Positions 29,601-40,189 of a stretch of 64,000 nucleotides of DNA are shown here, piece after piece. Both the position numbers and the translations under genes were made by a program. The stretch is from Molanna angustata. Taxonomy: Eukaryota; Arthropoda; Insecta; Trichoptera; Molannidae. The notes beneath the pieces were generated by a model, which had not been told where the DNA came from, made no database searches, and saw nothing but the letters and a program-made list of their open reading frames with translations. The DNA lies in NCBI GenBank assembly GCA_963576475.1, contig OY754981.1, positions 1,319,221 through 1,383,220 of the forward strand, given 5' to 3'. The first letter of the stretch is position 1. Each line of letters opens with the position of its first letter.

Positions 29601-30883
29601 AAATAATAATCTTCTCTCAGAAAGCTCTAATATAATCAAAAGCTGCGTGAACGATATCTTTTTTAAACATGGCTTGAAGAATCCTGATGTTTGTTTAATA
29701 TCCGCAATGGCGTGATTCATATTATTTGTGCAAATAACATAATAGCACTTCAAATATAATATTTCAATCATCTTTGTCTATTATTTGTCTTGTCTCGTTT
29801 CATGTAATAATATGTAAGCACACCATCTCTCGAATCTTTTGAAATAATTATTGTGAAAAAACATATCGATTTTGTGATTCATAATAATAATAATAATATA
29901 TAATGGTCTGCAGGTGATAACCTCAAGGTCAGTAACAGCTACAAGTTCAGACGTGTCTAATCATTTATAACCTAATAATATTACGTCGGATAGACGTAAC
30001 CATCTTTTTATTCTTCTGTCAAGGTTTATCAAGGACAGGGTCATCGGAGTTTGAATATTCTTTCAAAGCGTCTTATTTAAAGTTTCTTTGTTCTGTTGAG
30101 CGTCGTGGTGTCTTTGGAAGTCTCCAACTCCGTGTATGATTGGCTCTCGGATGATTGTCTGACGGTTTTTTGGCCGAAGAACAATTTGATGTTATGACAA
30201 AAAATAGCAGACGAAAGTTTGATCGACGGACAGTTAATTGTCCACCGACATTTTATTGAAACTTTGTTAAATGGTTGAAATGCGGATGTCGCGTAGTAAT
30301 AAAAAAAATTGATTTCAAACGGTATTTATAAAGGTTATAATTTTATTTACATTGAATTAAAAAAAACAAAAATACAAAAAAATATATTACTTCAATCGTA
30401 AATTTATTTTGGTTTGGTCAAATATCCGTCGGCTAAATGTCCTTTCGGGCAAATATTTGTCGGACAATAATTCTCTGTTTGCCTATATATCTTGTGATGG
30501 GTATTAATGTTATTGGATAGTACACTGTATAATAAACGATCTCACCGATGCTTCCCTTATTTCTGGTATATTTTAATTCTTTCTTTTTGTGCACTGGTCG
30601 AAACATTCACACGTGATGATCTTCAAACTTGCACCAAACTTTTTTCAATTGTCACTTATTGTTACCCAATATTATTGCAATTAACTTTCCAAGTGACAAT
30701 TCTCAAACACATCGGTGAGGGGACAATGGCCAAGGAAGGGATACACGGATATATGTTTCTACAACTGTATTAGTAAAAATATAAATAAATTAATTTCTAC
30801 TTATTATGCTACTTCTACTAATATTCCTAGTCTTCTTCTATATTCAACTGTCTCAATGATCAATGGAATTTCTATGCAAATTT
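29601..30883. other. AT-rich interval, no gene recognised
   Basis: Contains (TAA)n near 29882-29900 and a GC-richer patch 30030-30260 without protein motif. An 88-codon frame (30507-30773) has no recognisable features. Confidence 0.45.
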
Positions 30884-31193
<310 letters not shown>

Positions 31194-31300
31194 ACTAGAA
31201 AGGTTTTCACGGTATTTGAAAATATGAAATTATTATTATCTTTGGGGTTATCCCGCGTCAAATCAGATCTTGGAAGGATCTTTCGTCAACCGACGTTTCG

Positions 31301-31500
31301 NNNNNNNNNNNNNNNNNNNNNNNNNNNNNNNNNNNNNNNNNNNNNNNNNNNNNNNNNNNNNNNNNNNNNNNNNNNNNNNNNNNNNNNNNNNNNNNNNNNN
31401 NNNNNNNNNNNNNNNNNNNNNNNNNNNNNNNNNNNNNNNNNNNNNNNNNNNNNNNNNNNNNNNNNNNNNNNNNNNNNNNNNNNNNNNNNNNNNNNNNNNN
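31301..31500. other. Assembly gap (200 N)
   Basis: Exactly 200 N characters. The real size may be different. The left flank ends in GTCAACCGACGTTTCG. Confidence 0.99.
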
Positions 31501-31952
31501 GAATATTTTCTGATTTACCTGTGACATTATCATATTATTGAGAAATAGTTATGACAGTCTTTGTATATTTAGAAGATCAACTGCATTATTAAATTATAAT
31601 TTTATATCTTAGAATGAATCTTCAGAGATTCATATTTATGCATTTTTGATTAACAATCTAGTTTTCATTCCATTTAGCATATAATAATAATGAAATCGCA
31701 AGTAATTATAATTTTATTCAAAATATTAAAAGAATAACTGGACAAAATTTAACAGGTGATACAAAAAACATAATCACGCCCAGCATCACTTGCATGTATA
31801 CATATTTTATTTATTTATCGGATCTCAATTTTTGTTCTATGTCTACCGACGATACACAAACGACTCACAAAACAATTTTATTTATTTATTTAAGATTTGG
31901 TACACGGTTAATACACAATACACTTACACAGAATATCAATCACAACAAAGTC
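31501..31952. other. AT-rich interval
   Basis: Nothing identifiable between the gap and the SINE; overlapping frames of about 60 codons are chance. Confidence 0.5.
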
Positions 31953-32188
31953 GGCCTTCGTGGCTCAGTTGGTTAGATATCTGACTGCTGAGCCAAAGGT
32001 CCCGGGTTCGATTCCCGGTGGAGACACAGTTTTTAATTGTGTTTTCAGTCTGGATCTGTGAGACGATTAATATCGTAAGTCTCCAGAATGTGGCAACTTG
32101 TTATTGGGTGCGTGTTAAATTAATATTTGACATAGTACCTGTGAGTTGCCCGAGAAGCAATATTAAATAAATAAATAAATAAATAAAA
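31953..32188 (+). mobile_element. SINE family A, best-preserved copy
   Basis: About 236 bp. The tRNA-like head has an A box TGGCTCAGTTGG (31961-31972) and a B box GGTTCGATTCC (32005-32015), the internal promoter of RNA polymerase III. The body has CTGTGAGACGATTAATATCG and GTCTCCAGAATGTGGCAACT, and the tail is (AAAT)n. The head resembles a tRNA, but the acceptor and anticodon arms do not pair well, so it is SINE, not a tRNA gene. It makes no protein and depends on a LINE for copying. Confidence 0.95.
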
Positions 32189-32960
32189 GCAACCGTAAAC
32201 ACAAAAATCCCACAAGGCACAGCATATCTCAGTTGTTCACAGTATACCAATTAAAATATAAACAAAATTATTATGTTTATAAAATTAGATAAAAATATTT
32301 ATTAATTTAAGGGACAAACACAGTCATATAAAATACACAAAAGGAATACAATATAAAATTAACAAAAGACAGAACAATTTCATTTGTCCACAGATGACAA
32401 TCACACTATACAAGCACACACATTACAACGTTAAATAAGTAAGAATATAATCATAAATAAAAAAATATGATTCGAATAAATTAAAATGATTATAAAAAAT
32501 TGTGACGGGAAATAAAGGGAAGAGGAAAATACAAAGAAAATATGAAGAGGAAAGGATTTAATGTTCTACTATGATATAAGAATAAAAACATATTTAAAAA
32601 AAAAATAGTTACAAAAATTAAAAAGTTCACGCAGCTATGCATCTATATAAAGTATTATTGAAGCAGTCATTGCTAATAGTAAATATGTCAAAATGTGATA
32701 TATTGCCTGATAGGTTGACATTATAGAATGGACATGCCCTTTTAATTAATTCGTTTTGATTGGAAAAATTAATTAATTAACTTATTTCTTTTTCGTTATG
32801 AAAAAGAAGATAAGTGCTTAGGCAAGAAACAAGTACAAACAATATAAAGAAAACAACTTATAGATATAAAACGTACATACACATATATACAAAACATTAA
32901 TATAAAATAACAGACCGACAGCAGTCCTACCAAATATTATAACAATATTACTATGTCATA
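32189..32960 (-). mobile_element. LINE 3' UTR and distal coding scrap
   Basis: Segments 32195-32290 and 32840-32950 match 63415-63480 and 63560-63650 (CACAAAAATCCCACAAGGCA; AACAACTTATAGATATAAAA; CAGACCGACA.C.GTCCT). A TTTAAGGGACAAACACAGTC piece inserted between resembles 10508-10530. Minus-strand reading near 32640-32760 (KRACPFYNVNLSGNISHFDI) may be the C-terminal end of a LINE protein. Damaged. Confidence 0.5.
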
Positions 32961-33129
32961 TTTAGTGTAGTGCAAGAGAAAAAAAAAATAGTGAAAATAG
33001 TGTGTGTGGGGGGGGGGGTGAGTGTGAATGTGTGTGTACCTAATTTTTCAAATAAAAAAAAATGTAGTAATGTAGATTTATGTAGTAATAAATTTGTTTT
33101 TGTGTTCTTTTTTTTATTACTTTTCTTCT

Positions 33130-33296
33130 GCTATCTTTATCTATTTTGTAATGTGATTCACTTATTGCCATAGTACACATTGTTTTGTATATTACACATT
33201 TACTCTGGTTGGTTAGAAGAAATTACCATTAGGCAATAAGCCCGCCAGTGTACTAATTATATGTACAAGAAGATTAAATAAATAAATAAATAAAAC
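33130..33296 (+). mobile_element. LINE 3' end with stem-loop and AAATA tail
   Basis: GGTTAGAAGAAATTACCATT then AGGCAATAAGCCCGCC and an AAATAAATAAATAAA tail. The stem-loop and flanks match the tail of SINE family B and the fragment at 1306-1404. Confidence 0.6.
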
Positions 33297-33489
33297 TATG
33301 ATATATTATTTATTTGTCTTCTTTTCTTCAACACACAATTATCGCTACCTTGTTATATGCCACAATTTATTTGAATCAAAAATACAATCAATAGATTGAC
33401 CAATAGAATGAAAGATTTAAAAAATCAAAAAAAATAATAAATACGTAAGAAAATAAAATATGCTAATTAACGTTGATCACTATTTTTTT
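33297..33489. other. AT-rich spacer
   Basis: No gene or element end recognised. Confidence 0.5.
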
Positions 33490-33650
33490 TTATTTTTTTT
33501 ATTGAATATTTCCTTGTTAAACAAGTACTTATACATCTTCCTAGATTCCCTAAATTAAACAAATGCTTGTGCTATATGTGAACGAAATCGGTCGAGGCAG
33601 GATTCGAACTGGCGACCACTGGATTACTAAACCCAGCGCGATGAATACTA
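33490..33650 (-). mobile_element. SINE family C
   Basis: Reverse complement of family C: CTTGTTAAACAAGTA (body), GTGAACGAAATCGGTCG, GCAGGATTCGAACTGG (B box) and a degenerate A-box region ending CCCAGCGCGATG. Confidence 0.8.
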
Positions 33651-34059
33651 TGAAAAAAACTAATTATGACCCGAGTCAAAATGTTTTAAAAAACAAATAG
33701 ACACTAGAACACCCGCTGAGGTTTTCAAGGTAATATTTTATTGTTTCGATTTTTTTATTCTGACAAAAAATCTGACGATTTGAATCAATCAATCAAAATG
33801 AGATGTAATAAATTATAATCTACATAATAAAAAATAATAATACGATTAGTCACAGCATAATATCACTATACAAAATATTTTTCAAGATATAATTAATATA
33901 CTTGATCATAAGTTAAAAGCAAAATCGGGAGAATTTTGTCTTAAAAAAGTTATATTAGTAAATATTTATTGTATTTGTTAAATTATAAATTGAAAAGTTA
34001 ATCGATTTTATAAAATCTATAATTGCAAGGAAGTATTGTTCTTAAAATATTTATATAAT
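33651..34059. other. AT-rich interval
   Basis: No gene recognised. Confidence 0.5.
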
Positions 34060-34205
34060 TTTTGTGTTAACGCAGTAGAAAACATCTGTTTTAAAATTAA
34101 CAAATAAAATAGACATCAGTATTTTACGACACATTCTATTTAGTACGACCAAACCTTTTCGGCAAGGTGTCCCAGCATTATCGTGACATAACGTGTTCAA
34201 ATAAT
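34060..34205. repeat. Dispersed repeat, second copy at 9535-9672
   Basis: Same ordered blocks as described for 9535-9672. Class unknown. Confidence 0.6.
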
Positions 34206-34369
34206 ATACAAGAGTTGTAAGCAAATTTTATGATGAAATAATTTAGGCACCTACTTGATTTAAAAAAGTATACGCTTCGTACTTATCGACTTTATCGTCT
34301 GAAATATTTGAACGCACGTAGTACTGAAACCTATAAGCTTAATTTCGATATCACTCTTTGCAAACCCTT

Positions 34370-34450
34370 CCCAACGCTACGTAGTGTGCTTCTTCGGAAG
34401 AAGTGTGATGAACCCAAATCTCTGGTGTCCCCTACGTAGCCATGTTAAAA
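34370..34450 (+). mobile_element. LINE 3' UTR fragment
   Basis: ACGCTACGTAGTGTGCTTCT and CCCCTACGTAGCCATGTT match, in inverted orientation, the region 45705-45785 just downstream of a LINE C-terminus. Confidence 0.6.
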
Positions 34451-34564
34451 AAACTCAAAAATATAAAAGTAAGGTTTTTACACCCTTTTCTTTATCTTCA
34501 CTTGTCAGTCTGTACTATTATTTAGGAATCAATTTTTTACCTACTTCCCGACCAGTTAGAGCTA

Positions 34565-34888
34565 GATCCAGGAACTCAAGGCACCTACAGGGCTAACGAC
34601 CTGTCATCGGCTGTTTTACGTGGTCACATTATGCGCTTGAGCAACGTTCACCGATTAGGCCTTCTTATTGAGTTCTCTATCAATCCAATTTTTGAAAGTT
34701 CTATATATTTTAATCATCGAAATCTGTTCGTTTGAAAAACAGCTGAAATTCCATCCATCACCATCTATGAAGTGACGAAGAAACTATTTTGTAACGCCAT
34801 CTATTGAGATTTTTTTTTGTAAATAATGAAAGCTAGGTTTATATATAATTGACTCCTGACAGCGAAAAAAATACAATGTTTGCTTATA
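34565..34888 (+). repeat. Fold-back family F, single arm and outer region
   Basis: CACCTACAGGGCTAACGACC, ATCGGCTGTTTTACGTGGTC, GAAAGTTCTATATATTTTAA, AACGCCATCTATTGAG and GACTCCTGACAGCG occur in the order expected for the long form of family F. Confidence 0.75.
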
Positions 34889-34889
34889 T

Positions 34890-35098
34890 GCCGACCGCCG
34901 TGGCACAGTTGGTAAGCCTTTCGATTTCTGTGCGGGCGTTCTGGGTTCGATTCCCAGCAGAGGAGAAATTTATTTAAATTCATGTCTCACGCAAATATTG
35001 CTTCTCTGGGCTGGAAATACTGGTTAGTTGGAAGAAATTGCCATACGGCAAAAAACTCGCCACTTGCGCAGGGTGCAAAGAAGTGTTCATTTTTTTAT
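34890..35098 (+). mobile_element. SINE family B, full length
   Basis: tRNA-like head with CGTGGCACAGTTGG (A box) and GGGTTCGATTCCCAGC (B box). The body has GCTTCTCTGGGCTGG, then GGTTAGTTGGAAGAAATTGC with the ATTGCC...GGCAA stem-loop and CTTGCGCAGGGTGCAAAG before a T/A-rich tail. The tail resembles the LINE 3' end at 33215-33295. Confidence 0.9.
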
Positions 35099-35820
35099 TT
35101 TACTTTATGCAACTTTAAAATATAAGATTTAAAGTTGTGTTGCTGTTTTAACATTTTTTAAATAAATTTCCAGAATGTAAACGCCTCTACCTTAGATATG
35201 TATAATATGTTGTTGTGTTTTAAGAAATTCCTCAAAGGTACGGCCCTTCATTGTTAAATATAGCAAGTAGCGGTAGCGACACAAGGAGTAAAATGTCAGT
35301 TGAGGTAACCTTTGAAAGACAAAGATACATAATATTGTATTAACATCAAATGTGGTATTATGATAGAACCATTTCTGTATTCTCTAACTTACCACTCTGA
35401 TATCTGATTAAACTATTGTCTTTGGTATCTACATTATTCATTTGTCTGCTTTACTCTGCTTTCGAAACTTTCTGGATCAATTTTAAAGTCTCATTTTTTG
35501 TGTACCTCTTCTTCTTCAAGCGACGCCTCCTCTGCAAAGGTTGGCTATAGTCAGGTTTATCTCCGCCTTGTTAAATGTAGCTCTTAACAGCAACTTGGAG
35601 CTTTTCCTATTCGTTGTCTTATATAACGGAGTGAAAAAAGTTTTCAAAAGCCTTGAGGCTCTTTGTATACCTTGGGCATACACAAATATGCACACTAAAT
35701 CACCTTCTTATGTATAAACGCGAAAATATATTGGATATCACCTAATCTGTGATATACAATAATTTTTCTGAGGAAATTGTATAATTTAAAGTTTTTTGAA
35801 AAACAGGAATAGAAGGTTTT
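35099..35820. other. Interval with one possible LINE scrap
   Basis: 35525-35625 (CTTCTTCAAGCGACGCCTCC ... AGGTTGGCTATAGTCAGG) looks like a LINE 3' region read backwards, but the class is uncertain. Otherwise AT-rich. Confidence 0.4.
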
Positions 35821-35949
35821 TTACTTCTCACCAACCCAAGGGAATATAGAGGGGAGTTATGATTGGCAATTTTTATGGCTATTTTTTTTACTACAGATTA
35901 TCAACTAGTATCATGCTGATATTGTATTCTGAAAGTTTCATTTCAATTT

Positions 35950-35950
35950 A

Positions 35951-36046
<96 letters not shown>
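35950..36046. repeat. (TG)n microsatellite
   Basis: An uninterrupted TG run of about 95 bases. The family P copy at 39935-39955 has only a short AC/TG run at the same place, so this is an expansion specific to this copy. Confidence 0.97.
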
Positions 36047-36048
<2 letters not shown>

Positions 36049-36486
36049 ATGTATGGCGTGTATTTTACTTTATCGATTATAGACTAAAGTACTCATTCGA
36101 TTTTTTTCAAATTTTCATTTATGTATATCTAATACTCGCTTATACCCTTTTAGATTTTGAAGGAAATCTGAATAATGGTTCTCAATTTTTTAACTGTCAA
36201 ATATTTTAAAGTGCAAAATTTGCAATTTTTAATTCCAAATTGGTAAAAATACATATCACTTTCATAAAATGGCATTGAATAATTATCAAGTTTTCATAAT
36301 AAAAATTTAATAAAAAAATAATTGAACAAACTCATTTCATGAAAATGCCTAATTTTTTTTCTATTAAGTTCACAATACACTTACAAAATATAAAATTAAC
36401 AAACTATATAGAAAATATGCACAGTAAGACAAAACATATTTACCTTTAGTAGTAATACTTTAATACTTTATTTATTTATTTATTTA

Positions 36487-36597
36487 ATGTAGCTTCTCGG
36501 GCAACTAACAGGTGCTATGTCAAATAAATATTTAACACGCACCCAATAACAAGTCACCACATTCTGGAGACTTACGATATTTATCGTCTCACAGATC
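36487..36597 (-). mobile_element. SINE family A, body fragment nested in family P
   Basis: GCTTCTCGGGCAACTAACAG, CACGCACCCAATAACAAGTC and TCTGGAGACTTACGAT are the reverse complement of the SINE A body. Confidence 0.85.
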
Positions 36598-36664
36598 ACT
36601 TTATGAATACTTTATGGAGTTACTTGTTAGTGAGGAGTTTAGCGTTGGCCACAACCCACTCGTT

Positions 36665-37114
36665 TAAATAGGAATTAAAGTATTCAAGTAGTACTTTCTT
36701 AGATACTTACAATAGCAAAACAATACAGGGTTAAGAAAGCATTAAACGAATAAACAATCGCCTTGAAAAACAAAACGTGTTCTATAGTGAAAAAAACGAT
36801 TTATGGATTGTATTTAAAGTAATACTTTGGAATAGGGCCGCTTCTCCTTTACTCACTTCCGATCAAAGTATTACAGCTTCCTCACGCAGTTTAGTACTAC
36901 TAGATCTTTTTTTATTTGTAGAAATATCTCATACTCTAGTCTATATAACCGTAATTTAAGGCAACGTGTACATCCTTTATGTTTCAACGAGTTTAAAATA
37001 ATTATTAATGTATATAATTATAGAAAAGCATCTTGAAAAATCTCGTGGGCTGCGCAGATCGCTAATCTTTTTGCAGGTCGGTATCTGCTCAAGCTGTGTC
37101 CCCCCTTCGAAATA
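36665..37114. other. AT-rich interval
   Basis: No gene or repeat identified. Confidence 0.5.
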
Positions 37115-37660
37115 TTATGTATATGACTATGGTTTGTATATGTATATGACTATGGTTTTGTATATTTATTTGAATATGGTTTGTATATATTTATATGACT
37201 ATATTTTTATATATTTATTTATTTTATTAAAAATATAAAGAAGAAGATACAATTCAATTACATACTATAAGATAAGAATATGTGTACACATAAGTTTAGT
37301 GTGTGTATGTGTGTTTTTGATAAGTGTGTAATTGCGAGGGTACAATGAACACTCACTAGGAAGTCCTGTGCCGAGGTGTTCATTTGAACAATTGTGTGAC
37401 ATAAATAGTACATAATGTGTAAAGTTCTTGAATTGAATTATACATTAAATTGTTATTGAGAAAAAAAAATGACTATGACTATGGTTTATATATGTATATG
37501 ATAATGGATTATATGTTTATATATGACATGGTTTGTATATTTACATGACAATGATTGGTATATGTATATAACTATGGTTTGTATATGTATATAACTATGG
37601 TTTGTATATGTATATAACTAAGGTTTGTATATTATATATGTATGATTATGGTTTGAATTT
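37115..37660. repeat. AT-rich minisatellite interrupted by an insertion
   Basis: Units of about 22-27 bases (TATGTATATGACTATGGTTTG) occur at 37115-37210 and again at 37470-37655. The intervening about 260 bases are unrelated, contain GTGTGTATGTGTG and end in a nine-A run before the repeat resumes, as expected of a retroposed insertion. Confidence 0.75.
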
Positions 37661-38148
37661 TCATTCAGTTTAAAGTCTACTCAACATATTGCCGTCGATT
37701 CAAATAAACATATATTATGTAAAATTTAATTTGTATAAAATAATAATAAAACAGTTGTAAAACATATCGTGAGAATGAAGCAAAATTTATTATTTATATA
37801 AAACATCATTACGCCAGACGTAATAAAATGATCGTAAAAAGTCTGTATTTATATCGTAAATCATCAAGATATTGTACACAAATATCGCTAAAGCTTCCGA
37901 TTAATGAATACTTACTCGTATTCTTTCAGAGGATGCACCTAAATATAAGGTGCTTTAAATTCAACGCAATTGTGTATTAAAAAAATAAGAAACTCTTGTG
38001 TTTAGAAACAGAATGCTACATAATCTAACAGTAACACGAAGAACCATGGAAAGATGAATGCTGGGTATTCCGATAAGAAATAGGAAAACCAAATTATTTC
38101 CTGGATAGACAGACAAGTGAAGTTATATAAAAGAGTGTCATTGACTAT
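37661..38148. other. AT-rich interval
   Basis: No gene recognised. Confidence 0.5.
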
Positions 38149-38699
38149 GGGCCGGTATTACAGTCGGCCCTCAACTCATTGAGTTTGTTGATTAATGTTA
38201 TGGGGAGATTGAATCCATTTCCGTATTACAGTGCAATATGACATGTCAGTTACTAAATCTTCAATTATAGACTTTTTTTACTTTTCTGTGGTTATTATCT
38301 GTCAAATTTTAAATAACTTCAAATAATGCGAACTACAAAACGGGACGCTACGACTTGAAACACTATTGTTTTATTATCCAACATGGTAAATTTTTTTTTT
38401 TCACCAAAATAATGCTTTTAAATGCCCATGTTAGTTTCAAAATGACTGTCAGTTTGTTTTGTTGTGTGGCGCCACCGTCGATACAACTAACGCCTCTAGT
38501 GATAGAACACTGAAACTACACGGATTGCCTAGCAACGAGTCGAGAAATGACAGTTGACCGCCAGAAACGTCGAGTTAAATAATATTTGTCGTTTTAGTGA
38601 CGTATTTGAGGGAAGATTAGGCCTAAACGGACACTATAATACGCTATATTTTTGTAAAACTTGAGTTTAGCTCTTAAACTGAGACTGTAATACTGGCCC
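38149..38699. mobile_element. Harbinger/ISL2EU-like MITE
   Basis: 551 bp bounded by inverted ends GGGCCGGTATTACAGTC and GACTGTAATACTGGCCC (one mismatch in 17) and flanked by TAT on both sides (38146-38148 and 38700-38702). A GGGCC start and a 2-3 bp target duplication suggest the PIF/Harbinger or ISL2EU group. No transposase is encoded. Confidence 0.7.
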
Positions 38700-39224
38700 T
38701 ATGATAATTAATTGTTTTCGTATATGCAATTATGTATAAAATATTCATACTACGTTTAGCATTAGAAATGAACTGTTGTGACCAACGTTGATTGTACGTG
38801 AAAATATCTGGTATAATTATTTCTGATTAAAAGTGATACCATCCTCATATGTTTGATTATACTTTTGACCATTAATCGCTTCTCAAGACATGACTTTTTT
38901 TTATTTTTGTACCACAATAATGACTGGCGACGGATTAAAGTGTACACGTTGCACTGTCATAAATAATATATGAATACAGTCAAATTTCTCACGGGTCCGT
39001 GTTTCAACACCTGGTCGATCGAACCCTTCCCAATACACTCATGTTTAATTATTAATTTTGTAAAAAATATAATTTTGTAAAAAAATATAATTGAATATAT
39101 TCTCCACCACCATGGTTCCAAAACTCCCCATTGGCAGTCATTGAAAACAACACACATAAACTTTATTGGATTAGAGATATAATTACAGATAGAACCATCC
39201 TGCACAATAGACCAGATATAACCC
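38700..39224. other. AT-rich interval
   Basis: A 103-codon minus-strand frame across 38957-39268 runs into a SINE tail and has no motif; not called a gene. Confidence 0.45.
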
Positions 39225-39292
39225 TGGTTTATATTTGACATAGTTCTTGTTAGTTGCTCGAAAGACAATTCAAAAATAAAATTAAAATAAAT
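39225..39292 (+). mobile_element. SINE family A, tail fragment
   Basis: ATATTTGACATAGTTCTTGT and TAGTTGCTCGAAAGAC followed by A-rich repeats match the 3' end of SINE A. Confidence 0.65.
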
Positions 39293-39529
39293 TACATTTT
39301 CTTCTATGTCTCTGTTGAGATATTCAATTCAGCTTAGTATTTTGATGGTTTATTTCATCACACGTACCTACATCACATTGATTCAATGTAGAAAAGTGTA
39401 GTTTCCAATATACGAGTAGTATCCACATCGTTAAAAACTTATAGTGTCGCCAGAATACACGCATTCCATATTGGTTTTGCGGAATGAATTTAAAGTAAAG
39501 TAAAATATAATAACTTAGTAATATAATAA

Positions 39530-40085
39530 AACGAGTGGGTTGTGGCCAACTCTAAACTCCTCACTAACAAGTCATTCTATAAAGTATTCAAATTTTATAT
39601 GGAAAATTTTCAACATTTTCATGAAATGATTTTGTTAAATTATTTTTATTTGAATATTTTATTAAGATAACTTGATAATTCTTCAATGCCATTTTATGAA
39701 AGTGATGTGCCTTTTTACCAATTTGAAAATAAAAATTTCAAATTTTAAGTTTCCTGAGTTTGGGGTCACTTTTTCAGTTTCAGTTGAAAAAAATTGGGAA
39801 GCACTATTCATATATCGTTCAAAATCTAATGGGGTCTAAGCGAGTATTAGATATACATACTTGCAAAATTTGAAAATAATTGAATAAGTACTTTAGTCTA
39901 TAATCGATAAAGTAAAATAAACACGCTGTACATAGCACACACACACACAGATACATTGTGATGAAACTTTCAGAATACAATCTCAGCATGATACTAGTTG
40001 ATAATCTGCAATAAAAAAATACCCTTAAAAATTGCGAAATCATAACTCCCCTCTATATCCCCTTGGGTTAGTGAGGAGTAAAAAA
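39530..40085 (-). mobile_element. DNA element family P
   Basis: Reverse-oriented copy. 13-bp inverted ends ACTCCTCACTAAC (39556-39568) and GTTAGTGAGGAGT (40067-40079) are perfect complements. The outer GGGTTGTGGCCAA motif (39537-39549) is shared with the other copies. The internal order matches 35822-36664 and 56540-56967. No coding capacity, so a non-autonomous DNA element is the best reading. Confidence 0.7.
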
Positions 40086-40189
40086 CATAAATAACTACAG
40101 ATCTTTATAATGTAGGTACATTCGATTCAAGACATGATTCGAACCTAGGACCTTAAGACAGCTATTTCACCGTACTAATCACTTTTATA

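Larger units (their letters stand above)
35822..36664 (+). mobile_element. DNA element family P, with (TG)n and a nested SINE scrap
   Basis: Ordered match to 39530-40085 (inverted) and 56540-56967: TAGTATCATGCTGATATTGT, TATAGACTAAAGTACTCATT, ATAAAATGGCATTGAATAAT, GTTAGTGAGGAGTTTAGCG. The ends include CTCACCAAC and GTTAGTGAG in inverted relation. It contains a 95-base (TG)n run and, at 36487-36597, part of a SINE A. No protein gene; the CV-repeat frame is the microsatellite. Confidence 0.7.

Noticed and set aside
31953..32025. Genuine tRNA gene
   Set aside because: A and B boxes are clear, but the head continues into a conserved SINE body with an AATA tail, recurs in many damaged copies, and does not form convincing acceptor and anticodon stems.
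35859..36209. Cysteine/valine-repeat protein
   Set aside because: Translation of the (TG)n run within a family P element.
38957..39268. 103-codon minus-strand frame as a hypothetical gene
   Set aside because: Its start lies in a SINE tail and there is no domain signal.
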